A stretch of 64,000 nucleotides of DNA from Halomonas sp. Y3 (GTDB lineage Bacteria; Pseudomonadota; Gammaproteobacteria; Pseudomonadales; Halomonadaceae), in assembly GCF_024137965.1 (NCBI RefSeq), contig NZ_CP099975.1, positions 248,001 through 312,000 of the forward strand. The letters run 5' to 3'. Shown in pieces: positions 8,313-16,287 of the stretch (the first letter of the stretch is position 1; every line of letters begins with the position of its first letter). A program made the position numbers and the translations under genes. The notes under the pieces are model-generated. The model was not told the DNA's origin and made no database searches. It worked only from the letters and a program-made list of their open reading frames with translations.

Positions 8313-9017
8313 TTCCACTGGAATCACCTGGGCGGCGGTGCCGAGGAGGCCTCCAGGGTGATGCCAGTGGCATCACTTGGTCGGTGGTGCCGGGGAGGCC
8401 TCCAGGGTGATGCCAGTGGCATCACTTGGTCGGTGGTGCCGGAGGAGGCCTTGGGGTGATTCCAGTGTAATCACTTGGGCGGTGGTACCGGGGAGGTCTC
8501 TGGGGTGATTCCACTGGAATCACTTGTTCGGCGGTGCCGAGGAGGCCTCCAGGGTGATGCCAGTGGCATCACCTGGGCGGCGGTGCCGAGGAGGCCTCCA
8601 GGGTGATGCCAGTGGCATCACTTGGGCGGTGGTGCCGAGGAGGTCTCTGGGGTGATGCCAGTGGCATCACTTGGTCGGTGGTGCCGGGGAGGGCCCCGGG
8701 GGTGATTCCAGTGTAATCACCTGGGCGGTGGTACCGGGGAGGTCTCTGGGGTGATTCCACTGGAATCACTTGGGTGGCGGTGCAGGGGAGGCCTCCAGGG
8801 TGATGCCACTGGAATCACCTGGGCGGCGGTGCCGGAGGAGGCCTCCGGGGTGATGCCACTGGAATCACTTGATCGGCGGTGCCGGAGGAGGCCTCCAGGG
8901 TGATGCCAGTGGCATCACTTGGTCGGTGGTGCCGGGGAGGGCCCCGGGGGTGATTCCACTGGAATCACTTGATCGGCGGTGCCGAGGAGGTCTTCGAGGT
9001 GATTCCAGTGGAATCAC
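8309..9017 (+). repeat. Array of fifteen 19-bp palindromes at 49-50 bp period
   Basis: Units start at 8309, 8358, 8407, 8456, 8505, 8554, 8603, 8652, 8702, 8751, 8800, 8850, 8900, 8950 and 8999. The two main forms are GTGATGCCAGTGGCATCAC and GTGATTCCACTGGAATCAC; the arm position that is G in one and T in the other changes together with its partner (C or A), which preserves the inverted repeat. Units at 8456 and 8702 (right arm TAATCAC) and at 8800 and 8850 (mixed arms) are imperfect. The 30-31 bases between palindromes are also conserved and often include GGAGGCCTCC, itself a palindrome. The array fills the gap between the TIGR03761 and DUF3158 genes. It resembles an iteron origin or a partition centromere. 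Confidence 0.95.
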
Positions 9018-9039
9018 GGCAAGTGCATGAGGGGGCAGC

Positions 9040-9495
9040 TTGGATACCGCATCGAACAGCTATGGCAATGATGCATTCAACAGCTACGCAAAGGGTTTTT
9101 TAAAACCCTTTAAGGGTAAGGGGGAGCTGATTCGGCTCCGTGATGAGTTGGAGGAGTCGGCAAGAGCGGCGCGGCAAGAGGCGATCGATATAGCCTCGCA
9201 GGCGAATGGGGGGTTGCTGAAATCGACCGACCTCTGGCTGACCCCATGGGGTAAATCAGGCGTTCCTGCCAGAACGCTGCAGTGGCGCGATAACAGGCAG
9301 AGGAGCATGGGGCTTTGGCTGCTGGAAACGTTCCTGTCTCGCGACGACATATCCGAGGCGATGCGGCAGTCCGTCATCGATCTCGAGGTGCAGCGCTGCG
9401 TGTTCAATGCCAAGGCGGCCACGATCAACTGGTCGATCAAGCGAATCGGCAAGGCGCTGGCCGATATCGAGCATGCCGTCTCATTTCAGCGATAA
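9040..9495 (+). CDS. DUF3158-family ICE protein
   Basis: A 151-residue, mainly helical protein. The TTG at 9040 is preferred because GAGGGGGC lies just upstream; an ATG at 9070 is the alternative. The family is found only in ICEs of this class, between the TIGR03761 and ssb genes, as here. No catalytic residues are evident; the block suggests a role in replication or in single-stranded DNA handling. It begins 22 bases after the palindrome array, so sites in the array could influence its expression. Confidence 0.82.
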   Translation: MDTASNSYGNDAFNSYAKGFLKPFKGKGELIRLRDELEESARAARQEAIDIASQANGGLLKSTDLWLTPWGKSGVPARTLQWRDNRQRSMGLWLLETFLSRDDISEAMRQSVIDLEVQRCVFNAKAATINWSIKRIGKALADIEHAVSFQR

Positions 9496-9513
9496 CGACC
9501 AAGGAGGATACCC

Positions 9514-9948
9514 ATGGGCACCCGCTTTTACGGTGAGGGAAATATCGGCAGCGATCCGGAGGTTCGGACATTCCCCGTGCGTGAGAACCAGCCGCCCCGC
9601 ACGCTGCTCAGGCTCAATGTGCGGTTCGATAACCTGGTCCCCAAGGATGGAGAGGTCGTGGACCGGGGAGGCTTCTGGGCCGATGTGGAGTGGTGGCACC
9701 GGGACGCCGAGCGCTGGTCGCGACTTTACCAGCGGGGCATGCGGGTGGTGGTGGTAGGCAAGATGGTCCAGGACAGCTGGGAGCAGAACGGCGAGACGCG
9801 AACGGCGTTCAAGGTGCAGGCGGACCGGGTCGCTATCTTGCCTCATCGGGTGGGTCAGGTAATCATGGATGCACCCCATAGCCATCAGCAGCCGGCTGAG
9901 CAGTATGCCAGCGGCCCGGGAGCCAGCCAGGAAGGCTACGGGGGCTAG
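9514..9948 (+). CDS. ssb: Single-stranded DNA-binding protein
   Basis: A 144-residue OB-fold protein. The N-terminal half has the SSB pattern (GNIGSDPEVR, ADVEWWHRDAERWSRL, then KVQADRVAIL near residue 110), followed by a short Gly/Gln-rich tail. The tail ends in GYGG, not in the acidic DDDIPF-type tip that recruits host repair proteins, so it probably serves the element's own replication or transferred strand. The ATG at 9514 has AAGGAGG upstream, and the gene follows DUF3158 closely. Confidence 0.9.
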   Translation: MGTRFYGEGNIGSDPEVRTFPVRENQPPRTLLRLNVRFDNLVPKDGEVVDRGGFWADVEWWHRDAERWSRLYQRGMRVVVVGKMVQDSWEQNGETRTAFKVQADRVAILPHRVGQVIMDAPHSHQQPAEQYASGPGASQEGYGG

Positions 9949-9982
9949 CCGCTGAAAGATCATGGATGAATCAAGGAGAAGA

Positions 9983-10573
9983 ATGATGAAGGGAGCCAAG
10001 AGGGTGCTGTGCTGGATGGGCCTGGGCGTTGCTGTGACGCTGGTAGCGGGCTGTGCCACACAGGACCATCTCTACTCTCAAGGACGCTGCCTGACCTGCA
10101 TCAACAATCCGGTGACCGGGGAACCAGTCAATTACGACCCCGAGCAGCAGCCTGCTATCGAAAAGGATGCTGTGGCAGCCAGCGGTGACCAAGAGGTATC
10201 GGCAAGCAGCCGGCATGGGCGCTTCAGCATGGCATCGCCGCTTGATGTGGATACGGCCTATGCTCGGGTGCGTTCCGAGTTCGGATTCCGCTCCGATGCG
10301 GACTTCAACCCGAACAGCAACTCTGACCAGTGGGCGATGATGGACAACGCCTGGCACTTCGATGCCACGCCCGGCGCTTTCTACCAGATGAGTGACTATG
10401 CCAGGCAGGCCGTCAACGGTGCCGAGCACTCCCTGGTGCTGAAGACTCAAATCCAGCGCGACGGCAGCGGCTCTCGCATCAACGTTGAGTATCTGCCAAC
10501 GACCAGTGCCGGGTACGATGGAGATGCCATGGGTGAGGCGCTTGAGGAGCGTTTCCGTATGGCGCTCCGTTAG
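9983..10573 (+). CDS. Predicted lipoprotein
   Basis: A 196-residue protein starting MMKGAKRVLC. A hydrophobic signal ends in a clear lipobox LVAGC near residue 22, so the mature protein should be lipid-anchored. The mature part has conserved-looking acidic and aromatic residues (YARVRSEFGFRSDAD) but no family I can name. AAGGAG at 9973 supports the ATG at 9983 over an upstream in-frame start. It follows ssb and precedes a small DNA-binding-like gene. Confidence 0.8.
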   Translation: MMKGAKRVLCWMGLGVAVTLVAGCATQDHLYSQGRCLTCINNPVTGEPVNYDPEQQPAIEKDAVAASGDQEVSASSRHGRFSMASPLDVDTAYARVRSEFGFRSDADFNPNSNSDQWAMMDNAWHFDATPGAFYQMSDYARQAVNGAEHSLVLKTQIQRDGSGSRINVEYLPTTSAGYDGDAMGEALEERFRMALR

Positions 10574-10593
10574 CGCAGACAGGAGGGCATTCG

Positions 10594-10818
10594 GTGACAT
10601 CGCCAGCACTGAGAAAAGAGCGGATCGGCATCACCCATGCGGCGCAGCTGCTGGGTGTTCGTGTCACCGATCTCAAGGATGCCCTTCGGCATGGACGCGA
10701 CCTTCGCGGCCATGCGCCACCCCAGCCCATTGTCAGAGGTGCCGGCTCGTCCGGCACCCAGATGCTGTTCCTCCTGGGCGAGGTGATGGACGTCGCCGAG
10801 CTGATGGCCAGCTCTTGA
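10594..10818 (+). CDS. Small helix-turn-helix-like protein
   Basis: A 74-residue protein from a GTG with AGGAGG upstream. Residues 10-35 (RIGITHAAQLLGVRVTDLKD) look like a helix-turn-helix of the excisionase or MerR-like sort. It may be a local regulator or an architectural protein of the element; no close family is recognised. It lies between the lipoprotein gene and topB. Confidence 0.6.
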   Translation: MTSPALRKERIGITHAAQLLGVRVTDLKDALRHGRDLRGHAPPQPIVRGAGSSGTQMLFLLGEVMDVAELMASS

Positions 10819-10920
10819 AGGCGTCGGTGCAAAGCCGTTTCGCTGTCGTTCCCTTTCTTGCTTCGCTCCCTCCCACTGCCTTGCCATGCTGCCCTCCATG
10901 CTTATGAGGGAGGTGTGTCA

Positions 10921-12813
10921 ATGCGTCTATTCCTGTGCGAGAAGCCTTCGCAGGCCCGAGATATTGCCCGTGTGATCGGTGCCGGCCAGCGCAGCGAGGG
11001 CTTCCTGAAGGGCGAGGGGTGTGTCGTGACCTGGGGGTTCGGGCATCTGCTCGAGCAGGCCCCGCCGGAGCAGTACGACCCGGCGCTCAAGCGCTGGTCG
11101 CTGGAGGCGCTGCCGATTCTGCCTTCGATCTGGAAGATGGAGATCAAGAAGAGCGGCCGCAAGCAGTTCGGTGTCGTGAAGAAGCTGCTGGGCCAGGCGA
11201 CCGAGGTGGTAGTGGCCACCGATGCCGACCGGGAAGGGGAAACCATCGCCCGCGAAATCTTGGATCACTGCGGCTATCGGGGGAAGGTCTCCCGCCTGTG
11301 GCTCTCGGCCCTGGATGATGCCTCGATCCGCAAGGCCCTGGCCGGCATCAGGCCCGGCGAGGCGACCTACCCGCTATATCTGGCTGGGCTCGGGCGTAGC
11401 CGGGCCGATTGGCTGGTCGGGATGAACCTGACCCGGGCCTATACGGTGCTGGCCCAGCGACAGGGCCATCAGGGAGTACTCTCGGTGGGGCGTGTGCAGA
11501 CGCCTGCGCTGCGCCTGGTTGTGGATCGCGACCGGGAGATTGCCAACTTCGTTCCCCTGCCCTTCTGGGAAGTCGTGGCGCATCTGCAGGCGTCGGGCGG
11601 GACCTTTCAGGCGAAGTGGCAACCGAGTGATGCCTCGATCCAGGATGCCGCGGGGCGCTGCGTCAGCGAGGAAGCCGCCCGGTCATTGGCTCAGCGAGTC
11701 ACCGGGCAGCAGGGGCGTGTCAGCCACCTCGAGACGAGCCGCAAGAAGGAGGCGGCGCCACTGGTGATGGATCTCTCATCGCTGCAGCAGGAGGCGTCGC
11801 GCCGCTTTGGTTACGGTGCCCAGCAGGTATTGGATATCGCCCAGGCGCTCTACGAAGTCCACAAGGCGACCAGCTACCCGCGAACCGACTGTCGGTATCT
11901 GCCGGAGTCGCAGCGCGATGATGCCGAGCGCATCGTGACGATGCTGCTGCACTCGGATGAGGTGCTGTCACCGCTTCGCCAGCGGCTGGACACGAGCCGC
12001 AAGAGCCGTGTCTGGAACGACAGCAAGATTACCGCCCACCACGGCATCATCCCGACCGCGGCCTGCGACCTGGCCAAGTTGAGCGATGACGAGCGCAACG
12101 TCTACGACCTGATTCGTCGCCACTACCTGGCCCAGTTTCTGCCGGCTCACGAGTACGATCGGACCGAGGTGCGGGTAGACCTGGAGGGCGAAGCGTTTGT
12201 GGCCTCAGGGCGGCAGGTGCGTGTGGAAGGGTGGCGCGAACTCTTTCCCCGGGCGGCGGTTGGAGATGGCGGCGACGAGGAGCGGGAAGCGCCCCCGCTG
12301 CCGTCGCTGAGCGAGGGGGAGTGCTGCCAGGCCCGTCAGCTTGAGGTGCTGGCCAAACAAACGACACCGCCCAAGCCCTTCACCGAGGGCACCCTGGTCG
12401 CCGCCATGAAGCATGCCGCTCGGTTCGTGACAGACGAGCGCCTGAAGGCGCGCCTCAAGGAGACGGCAGGGATCGGCACCGAGGCAACGCGAGCCGGCAT
12501 CATCGAGACGCTGCTGAAGCGGGGCTTCATCAAGCGGCAGAAGCGTGCCCTGGTTTCGACGCCGACCGGCCAGCAGCTGATCGATGCGCTGCCTACCGTC
12601 ATCACCAATCCCGGCATGACGGCGCTCTGGGAACAGGCGTTGGATGACGTCGCGGCAGGGCGCCTGGCGCTGCAAGAGTTCATGGGCCGTCAGGCCGGCA
12701 TGGTGGAGAAGCTGGTGCAGCATGCGCGAGAGTCCACGGTGACGATGCCTCAGCCAAAGAGCAAGACGCCAGGAAAAGGCGCCGGCAGCCGGCGCAAGGC
12801 GCCATCATCTTGA
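10921..12813 (+). CDS. topB: DNA topoisomerase III
   Basis: A 630-residue type IA topoisomerase. The TOPRIM domain begins MRLFLCEKPSQARDIA and holds ATDADREGET near residue 98. The active tyrosine lies in TSYPRTDCRYLP near residue 316. The basic tail ends without the zinc-ribbon cysteines of topoisomerase I. An ICE-borne topB is a hallmark of PFGI-1/SPI-7 elements and should decatenate the replicating or transferring circle. The ATG at 10921 follows GAGGGAGGTG; the in-frame GTG-led extension upstream is not supported. Confidence 0.95.
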   Translation: MRLFLCEKPSQARDIARVIGAGQRSEGFLKGEGCVVTWGFGHLLEQAPPEQYDPALKRWSLEALPILPSIWKMEIKKSGRKQFGVVKKLLGQATEVVVATDADREGETIAREILDHCGYRGKVSRLWLSALDDASIRKALAGIRPGEATYPLYLAGLGRSRADWLVGMNLTRAYTVLAQRQGHQGVLSVGRVQTPALRLVVDRDREIANFVPLPFWEVVAHLQASGGTFQAKWQPSDASIQDAAGRCVSEEAARSLAQRVTGQQGRVSHLETSRKKEAAPLVMDLSSLQQEASRRFGYGAQQVLDIAQALYEVHKATSYPRTDCRYLPESQRDDAERIVTMLLHSDEVLSPLRQRLDTSRKSRVWNDSKITAHHGIIPTAACDLAKLSDDERNVYDLIRRHYLAQFLPAHEYDRTEVRVDLEGEAFVASGRQVRVEGWRELFPRAAVGDGGDEEREAPPLPSLSEGECCQARQLEVLAKQTTPPKPFTEGTLVAAMKHAARFVTDERLKARLKETAGIGTEATRAGIIETLLKRGFIKRQKRALVSTPTGQQLIDALPTVITNPGMTALWEQALDDVAAGRLALQEFMGRQAGMVEKLVQHARESTVTMPQPKSKTPGKGAGSRRKAPSS

Positions 12814-13575
12814 CCCTAAGAGGGGTAGGCTCAATAATGAGGGCTGTACCCCGTTGGTTGCTGACGGTCATCACGCAACGCCCTTTGAGCGCCAACGCTC
12901 AATCCCCCAAAGCGACAGCGCCTCGCGAGACTGTCACGTCCCACTCCCTACCTTTGAAGCCAGAGCCACTGACTTCATTGCTTCCACCGGGATACGAGGC
13001 TCCTTTATCTCAGGCCAACTTGGTTGGTTGGCCACCTATCTCATACGACGACCGGCCTGCCGGCTGCCTTGATCCAGGGTAGCGGTCAGGCCGGTTGACG
13101 TTTCCACGCTGGAAACGCCTGCCCTTCTGCGGAGCCCGCCGCATCACCAACGGGAGCCCTTTGTGCAGGGATCTGTGCTTGATCGACCGAATGCGTCCGC
13201 GAAGAGATTCGGGTGCCACCGTGAGCGAAGCATGACAACGAGGGACATGCCTTGGCTCCAGTTGCATGGCGGACATCCTGGTACTTGTCGATACGGCGAC
13301 GACCCTGTTGATGCCCTCTATGGTCTTCAATCCCAAGACGTGGCGTGCCGCGTCTTGCGAGTGGGGATATCGAGGAGACGCTGCCCAAGCAATGAGCAGC
13401 CTTCCAGTGGGCAAGTGCCGCCGCTGGCGGCCCGGTGGTCTCGACCGGTTCCAACCGAGACACCCCAGGCACCCGGGCGTTTCAAGGGTGCGCCGCTTGG
13501 CGGTACGCCATCACCCAAGGCCTCGCGCATCCCGAGACGAGGCCGCCCATTCGGGCTGGATGCCACTGCGATTAC
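12814..13575. other. 762-bp gene-free, hairpin-rich region
   Basis: No open frame here has convincing protein character. Several perfect stem-loops are present: 12885-12891 with 12896-12902 (TTGAGCG/CGCTCAA), 13099-13106 with 13110-13117 (CGTTTCCA/TGGAAACG), and a bulged hairpin around 13438-13463 (GTCT...AGAC). It separates topB from the block of four small genes. It could hold a regulatory RNA or a promoter region, or be the decayed remains of genes. Confidence 0.5.
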
Positions 13576-13628
13576 CACCCATTCGGGGAGATGCCTCCCC
13601 AGGGGGCGGACCCCCTGGAACCTGGAGG
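13576..13628 (+). ncRNA. Hairpin leader A before the 91-residue gene
   Basis: CACCCATTCGGGGAG starts at 13576 and is followed by two adjacent stems: GGGGAG 13585-13590 with CTCCCC 13595-13600, and AGGGGG 13601-13606 with CCCCCT 13611-13616. The 5' half shares the pattern CACCCA, two bases, CGGGGA, then TGCCTCCCC with leader D, and a near match with leader C. The next ATG is at 13637 with GGAGGA upstream. A structured 5' leader is the simplest reading. Confidence 0.5.
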
Positions 13629-13636
13629 AAGACCCC

Positions 13637-13912
13637 ATGGCCACGATTGTCGACGACCATGTCATGGTCTGTGACGACTGCCTGATGATCATCGCCAATG
13701 ACGATGCCACCGGGCTGGATCACTTCCTGGATGAGGAGAGCGCTGCCGCCCGCGAAAGGGAAGTGCGTGAGTCCATCTACGCAGCGCAGCGTGACGGGAA
13801 CACCCTCGTCGTCGGCGATAGCGAGCACGACGAAGCATTCTCGACATCATCCTGCGACTGCTGCCACACCAACCTGGCGGGCGCTCGGCACCACTGCGTG
13901 CTGATGGGCTGA
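13637..13912 (+). CDS. Small Cys-rich ICE protein
   Basis: A 91-residue protein beginning MATIVDDHVMVCDDCLMIIA. The N-terminal pair CDDC and the C-terminal CDCC (with a further Cys in RHHC) look like a split zinc-binding site. The centre is acidic. Similar small proteins with terminal CxxC pairs occur in ICEs and phages; the function is unknown. The ATG at 13637 is preferred because it follows GGAGGA and the hairpin leader; the longer upstream frame has no protein-like character. Confidence 0.72.
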   Translation: MATIVDDHVMVCDDCLMIIANDDATGLDHFLDEESAAAREREVRESIYAAQRDGNTLVVGDSEHDEAFSTSSCDCCHTNLAGARHHCVLMG

Positions 13913-13924
13913 GCCAGCGTCTGA

Positions 13925-13990
13925 AACCACCCATTGCCCACCCGGGAAGCCACTCGACTTCCCAGAGGGGGCGAGTGTCTTCCGGGCGCA
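13925..13990 (+). ncRNA. Hairpin leader B before the DUF3577 gene
   Basis: An outer stem CCCGGGAAG 13941-13949 pairs with CTTCCGGG 13979-13986 with one bulged G. It encloses an inner stem CACTCG 13951-13956 with CGAGTG 13972-13977. The upstream CCACCCATT repeats the start of leader A. The overall form, an outer stem with a nested inner stem before a small gene, is the same as in leaders C and D. Confidence 0.5.
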
Positions 13991-14017
13991 CACCGCAACC
14001 CACCGAGGAGACACTCC

Positions 14018-14551
14018 ATGACGAACTCCACTCACCAGAGTGCCACCACTGGCTTCTTCGATCTGCATATCACCGGCCTTGGCTATCTCAACCGCATCCG
14101 AGAGGTCAGGCCGAAGCGTGGAGACGCGTTCTGGGCATGCGATATCGCCGCCCTGAATGGCCCCGCGGACGATGTGGGCTATACCCGCTTCGACTGTCGG
14201 ATCAGCGGCCGTGAGGCCGAAGCGCTCGTCAAACGCTGCCGCCAGGCGGTGTATCAGGGCCGCAAGGTGCTGGTGGGCTTCAAGCTTGGCGACCTCTGGA
14301 CGGACACCTTCGTCTACTCCAGAGGCGACAAGGCGGGCCAGACCGGCGTCAGTCTCAAGGCGCGCCTTCTGTTCATCAGCTGGATCAAGGTGAACGGCGA
14401 GATGGTTTACCAGGCGCCCCGCCGCGAAGAGCAGACTGCCGGCAACGACAGATCCGCTGCCTCAGCGGAGCCGTCTGAAACCGGCAATGGCTACGCCGCT
14501 GCCCATGCGGGAGAAGCGGCCGGCTCCTTCGATTCGCCGGCTATGCACTGA
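14018..14551 (+). CDS. DUF3577 / STY4534-family ICE replication protein
   Basis: A 177-residue protein of the DUF3577 family. Residues 10-130 (FFDLHITGLGYLNRIREV, then FWACDIAALNGP and DCRISGREAEALV) resemble an OB-like nucleic-acid-binding fold, which is inference; the tail is polar and Ala-rich. STY4534-family genes belong to the accessory replication set of SPI-7-class elements. The ATG at 14018 follows GAGGAGAC and the hairpin leader. Confidence 0.85.
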   Translation: MTNSTHQSATTGFFDLHITGLGYLNRIREVRPKRGDAFWACDIAALNGPADDVGYTRFDCRISGREAEALVKRCRQAVYQGRKVLVGFKLGDLWTDTFVYSRGDKAGQTGVSLKARLLFISWIKVNGEMVYQAPRREEQTAGNDRSAASAEPSETGNGYAAAHAGEAAGSFDSPAMH

Positions 14552-14578
14552 TCCACAGCGCTTCCATCAACCTACCCA

Positions 14579-14618
14579 GCCGGGGATTTACCTCCCCGTC
14601 GGGGAGGTTCTTCTCGGC
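14579..14618 (+). ncRNA. Hairpin leader C before the 78-residue gene
   Basis: The outer stem GCCGGGGA 14579-14586 pairs with TTCTCGGC 14611-14618 using two G-T wobbles. The inner stem CCTCCCC 14591-14597 pairs perfectly with GGGGAGG 14601-14607 around a three-base loop. Compared with leader D, several paired bases differ while pairing is kept, as expected of a selected RNA structure. Confidence 0.6.
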
Positions 14619-14642
14619 GATGACAGTCCGCTGGAGAAGACA

Positions 14643-14879
14643 ATGCGAGTGGAAGTTAACCAACTGCTCTACGATCCGCGAGATCCGACCTGCTTCTACA
14701 TCCTGAGCGAGAGTGCCGGAAGGCTGTACGCCTTCGTGCAGTGCATCGATCGCGGCATGGATCTCAAGGCTCACTACCGCGCCCGCTATTGGGGCGAGTA
14801 TAGCCACGACGACCCGGATGGCAGCATCCGGCTCATCCTGACTCAAGGGGGTAAATGGCCAGGCCTGCCCCTCGACTAA
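14643..14879 (+). CDS. Small ICE protein of unknown function
   Basis: A 78-residue soluble protein starting MRVEVNQLLYDPRDPTCFYI, with a mixed strand-helix pattern and many aromatic residues. No family is recognised. The ATG at 14643 is chosen because it lies just after the hairpin leader and a GGAGAAGA stretch; an extension upstream would read through the leader and the end of the preceding gene. It lies in the four-gene block with repeated leaders. Confidence 0.65.
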   Translation: MRVEVNQLLYDPRDPTCFYILSESAGRLYAFVQCIDRGMDLKAHYRARYWGEYSHDDPDGSIRLILTQGGKWPGLPLD

Positions 14880-14895
14880 CCACATTACTCATCGC

Positions 14896-14941
14896 CACCC
14901 AGCCGGGGAAATGCCTCCCCGCTGGGAAGGTTCTCCCCGGC
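14896..14941 (+). ncRNA. Hairpin leader D before the 178-residue gene
   Basis: The outer stem GCCGGGGA 14902-14909 pairs perfectly with TCCCCGGC 14934-14941. The inner stem CCTCCCC 14914-14920 pairs with GGGAAGG 14924-14930 with one C-A mismatch. The CACCCA lead-in at 14896 is shared with leader A. The structure matches leader C with compensating changes in the outer stem. An ATG at 14966 follows. Confidence 0.6.
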
Positions 14942-14965
14942 GCTGTTATGAACGGGAGAACCACG

Positions 14966-15502
14966 ATGGAACACTTTGTCCCTAATCCCTATGCGGTCGA
15001 AGGTGCGCTGATTCGGGAGGCGGTGCTGCGCGAGCAGTTTCGTCTCACGGTGCATGGCACGCGCTGGGAGTATGACGATACCGCTCCCTCGGACCCCTGG
15101 TTCGAGGAGACAACCGTCATCGACGCTGGCAGCTTTGCGACGGTCACCGAGATCGTCCATGCAGAGCCCGACCTTCTGGCGCATATCGGCCCGGAGGTCA
15201 TGCTGTCTCACGCCGAGGTGCGAGACCGGTACGGTCGCCTTGTGGCAGCAGCACGCTTTACGACGGGTGCCTTCGAGTGGCTCATGCCGCCCACCGTTCA
15301 GGAAGCGTCTGCGCTACGCGAGCGCGAGCAGGCACTGGAGCAGCGGGCCAGGGAGGAGATTGCCCTGGCAGACAACGTCAGCGCAGCGCGCTGGCTTCGC
15401 GAGCAGGCGGCAGGCGTGCGGCTGCAGCTGGCTCTGGACCACTACTATCGACCCTATGTGCGCCGAGAGCTCGAGGCGCTCAGCGTCATGCCAAGGCACT
15501 GA
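14966..15502 (+). CDS. ICE accessory protein of unknown function
   Basis: A 178-residue soluble protein, starting MEHFVPNPYAVEGALIREAV. The N-terminal part is mixed strand and helix; residues about 110-178 are strongly helical and charged (REREQALEQRAREEIALADN), suggesting a coiled coil. No family is recognised. The ATG at 14966 follows GGGAGAACC and leader D. It is the last gene of the block and is followed by a strong terminator. Confidence 0.7.
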   Translation: MEHFVPNPYAVEGALIREAVLREQFRLTVHGTRWEYDDTAPSDPWFEETTVIDAGSFATVTEIVHAEPDLLAHIGPEVMLSHAEVRDRYGRLVAAARFTTGAFEWLMPPTVQEASALREREQALEQRAREEIALADNVSAARWLREQAAGVRLQLALDHYYRPYVRRELEALSVMPRH

Positions 15503-15531
15503 CGATTCCCAACCTGCGAAGAACGCCCCAT

Positions 15532-15556
15532 TCCGGGGCGTTTTTCCTTTCCCCGC
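15532..15556 (+). terminator. Rho-independent terminator
   Basis: AACGCCCC at 15532-15539 pairs perfectly with GGGGCGTT at 15545-15552 around a five-base loop, and a T-run follows. It closes the four-gene block and separates the maintenance region from the type IV secretion genes. Confidence 0.88.
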
Positions 15557-15621
15557 CTGATTACGCTTTCCAATCGACCCGCCCCCGCAAACCCGAGAAC
15601 CTCCTGCCTCAACGCCATTGA

Positions 15622-16287
15622 ATGGACTCCTTGAGGCAACGCATGCTCAACCTTCCCACCCTCTCGATCGCTGCGCTGATCGCCACCACGCTGCTGGCGG
15701 GCTGTGCGCATCAGCCGCAACAGGCTCCTGAACCCTCGAACGCCGACTCTCTGGTGCTTTCGCTGCCGTACTTCGACGTGGACGGCGAGCGGCATCGGGC
15801 CGTGGTCACCGGCCCCAACCCGCCGACGACCGAGGCCGTGACTCCGGACATTTACAGCGACGAACTGCCCTCCGTTGAGGTCATTCGCACCGGGCGTTAC
15901 CAGCTGGTGGCCACTCAGGCCTCGCTGGGTCAGCGCTACCTCCTGGAGCAGACCATCGACGTGCGCATTCCGGCATCCATGACCACCACTGTGGAGGATG
16001 CGCTGCATCACACCCTGCGCCATACCGGCTATTCGCTCTGCCCCGCGCCCGGCCCCGCTCAGCGCACCCTCTACCGCAAGCCGCTGCCGGCGGCCCACTA
16101 CCGGCTGGGCCCGATGCCGCTGCGCGAAGCCCTTCAGGTGCTGGGCGGCGACGCCTGGGAGCTGGAGGTCGACCCTGTCGCCAGAGAGGTCTGCTACCAG
16201 GTGCGGGATATCCGCTATGCGCCGGGGCACGGCGACGACAGCCGTGACGAGCGCAACGAAGCAGTGGCGGAGGTGAGCGATGCGTGA
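15622..16287 (+). CDS. PilL-like lipoprotein of the conjugation system (TIGR03748 type)
   Basis: A 221-residue protein (or 214 residues from the in-frame ATG at 15643). A signal ends in the lipobox LLAGC, after which the mature protein should be lipid-anchored. The middle (ALHHTLRHTGYSLCP, then YRLGPMPLREALQVLGGDAW) is the PilL N-terminal-type, secretin-like domain. In PFGI-1-class ICEs this protein starts the transfer gene cluster, as here. It overlaps the next gene by eight bases. Confidence 0.85.
   Translation: MDSLRQRMLNLPTLSIAALIATTLLAGCAHQPQQAPEPSNADSLVLSLPYFDVDGERHRAVVTGPNPPTTEAVTPDIYSDELPSVEVIRTGRYQLVATQASLGQRYLLEQTIDVRIPASMTTTVEDALHHTLRHTGYSLCPAPGPAQRTLYRKPLPAAHYRLGPMPLREALQVLGGDAWELEVDPVAREVCYQVRDIRYAPGHGDDSRDERNEAVAEVSDA

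Noticed and set aside
8309-9017. CRISPR-like array of regularly spaced palindromes
   Set aside because: The stretches between palindromes are themselves near-identical and repeats are only 19 bp at 49-50 bp period; spacers of a CRISPR would be unique, and no cas gene is near.
13086-13472. 128-codon minus-strand frame in the gap after topB
   Set aside because: Composition is that of random GC-rich sequence; no recognisable domain, no ribosome site, and it overlaps hairpins.
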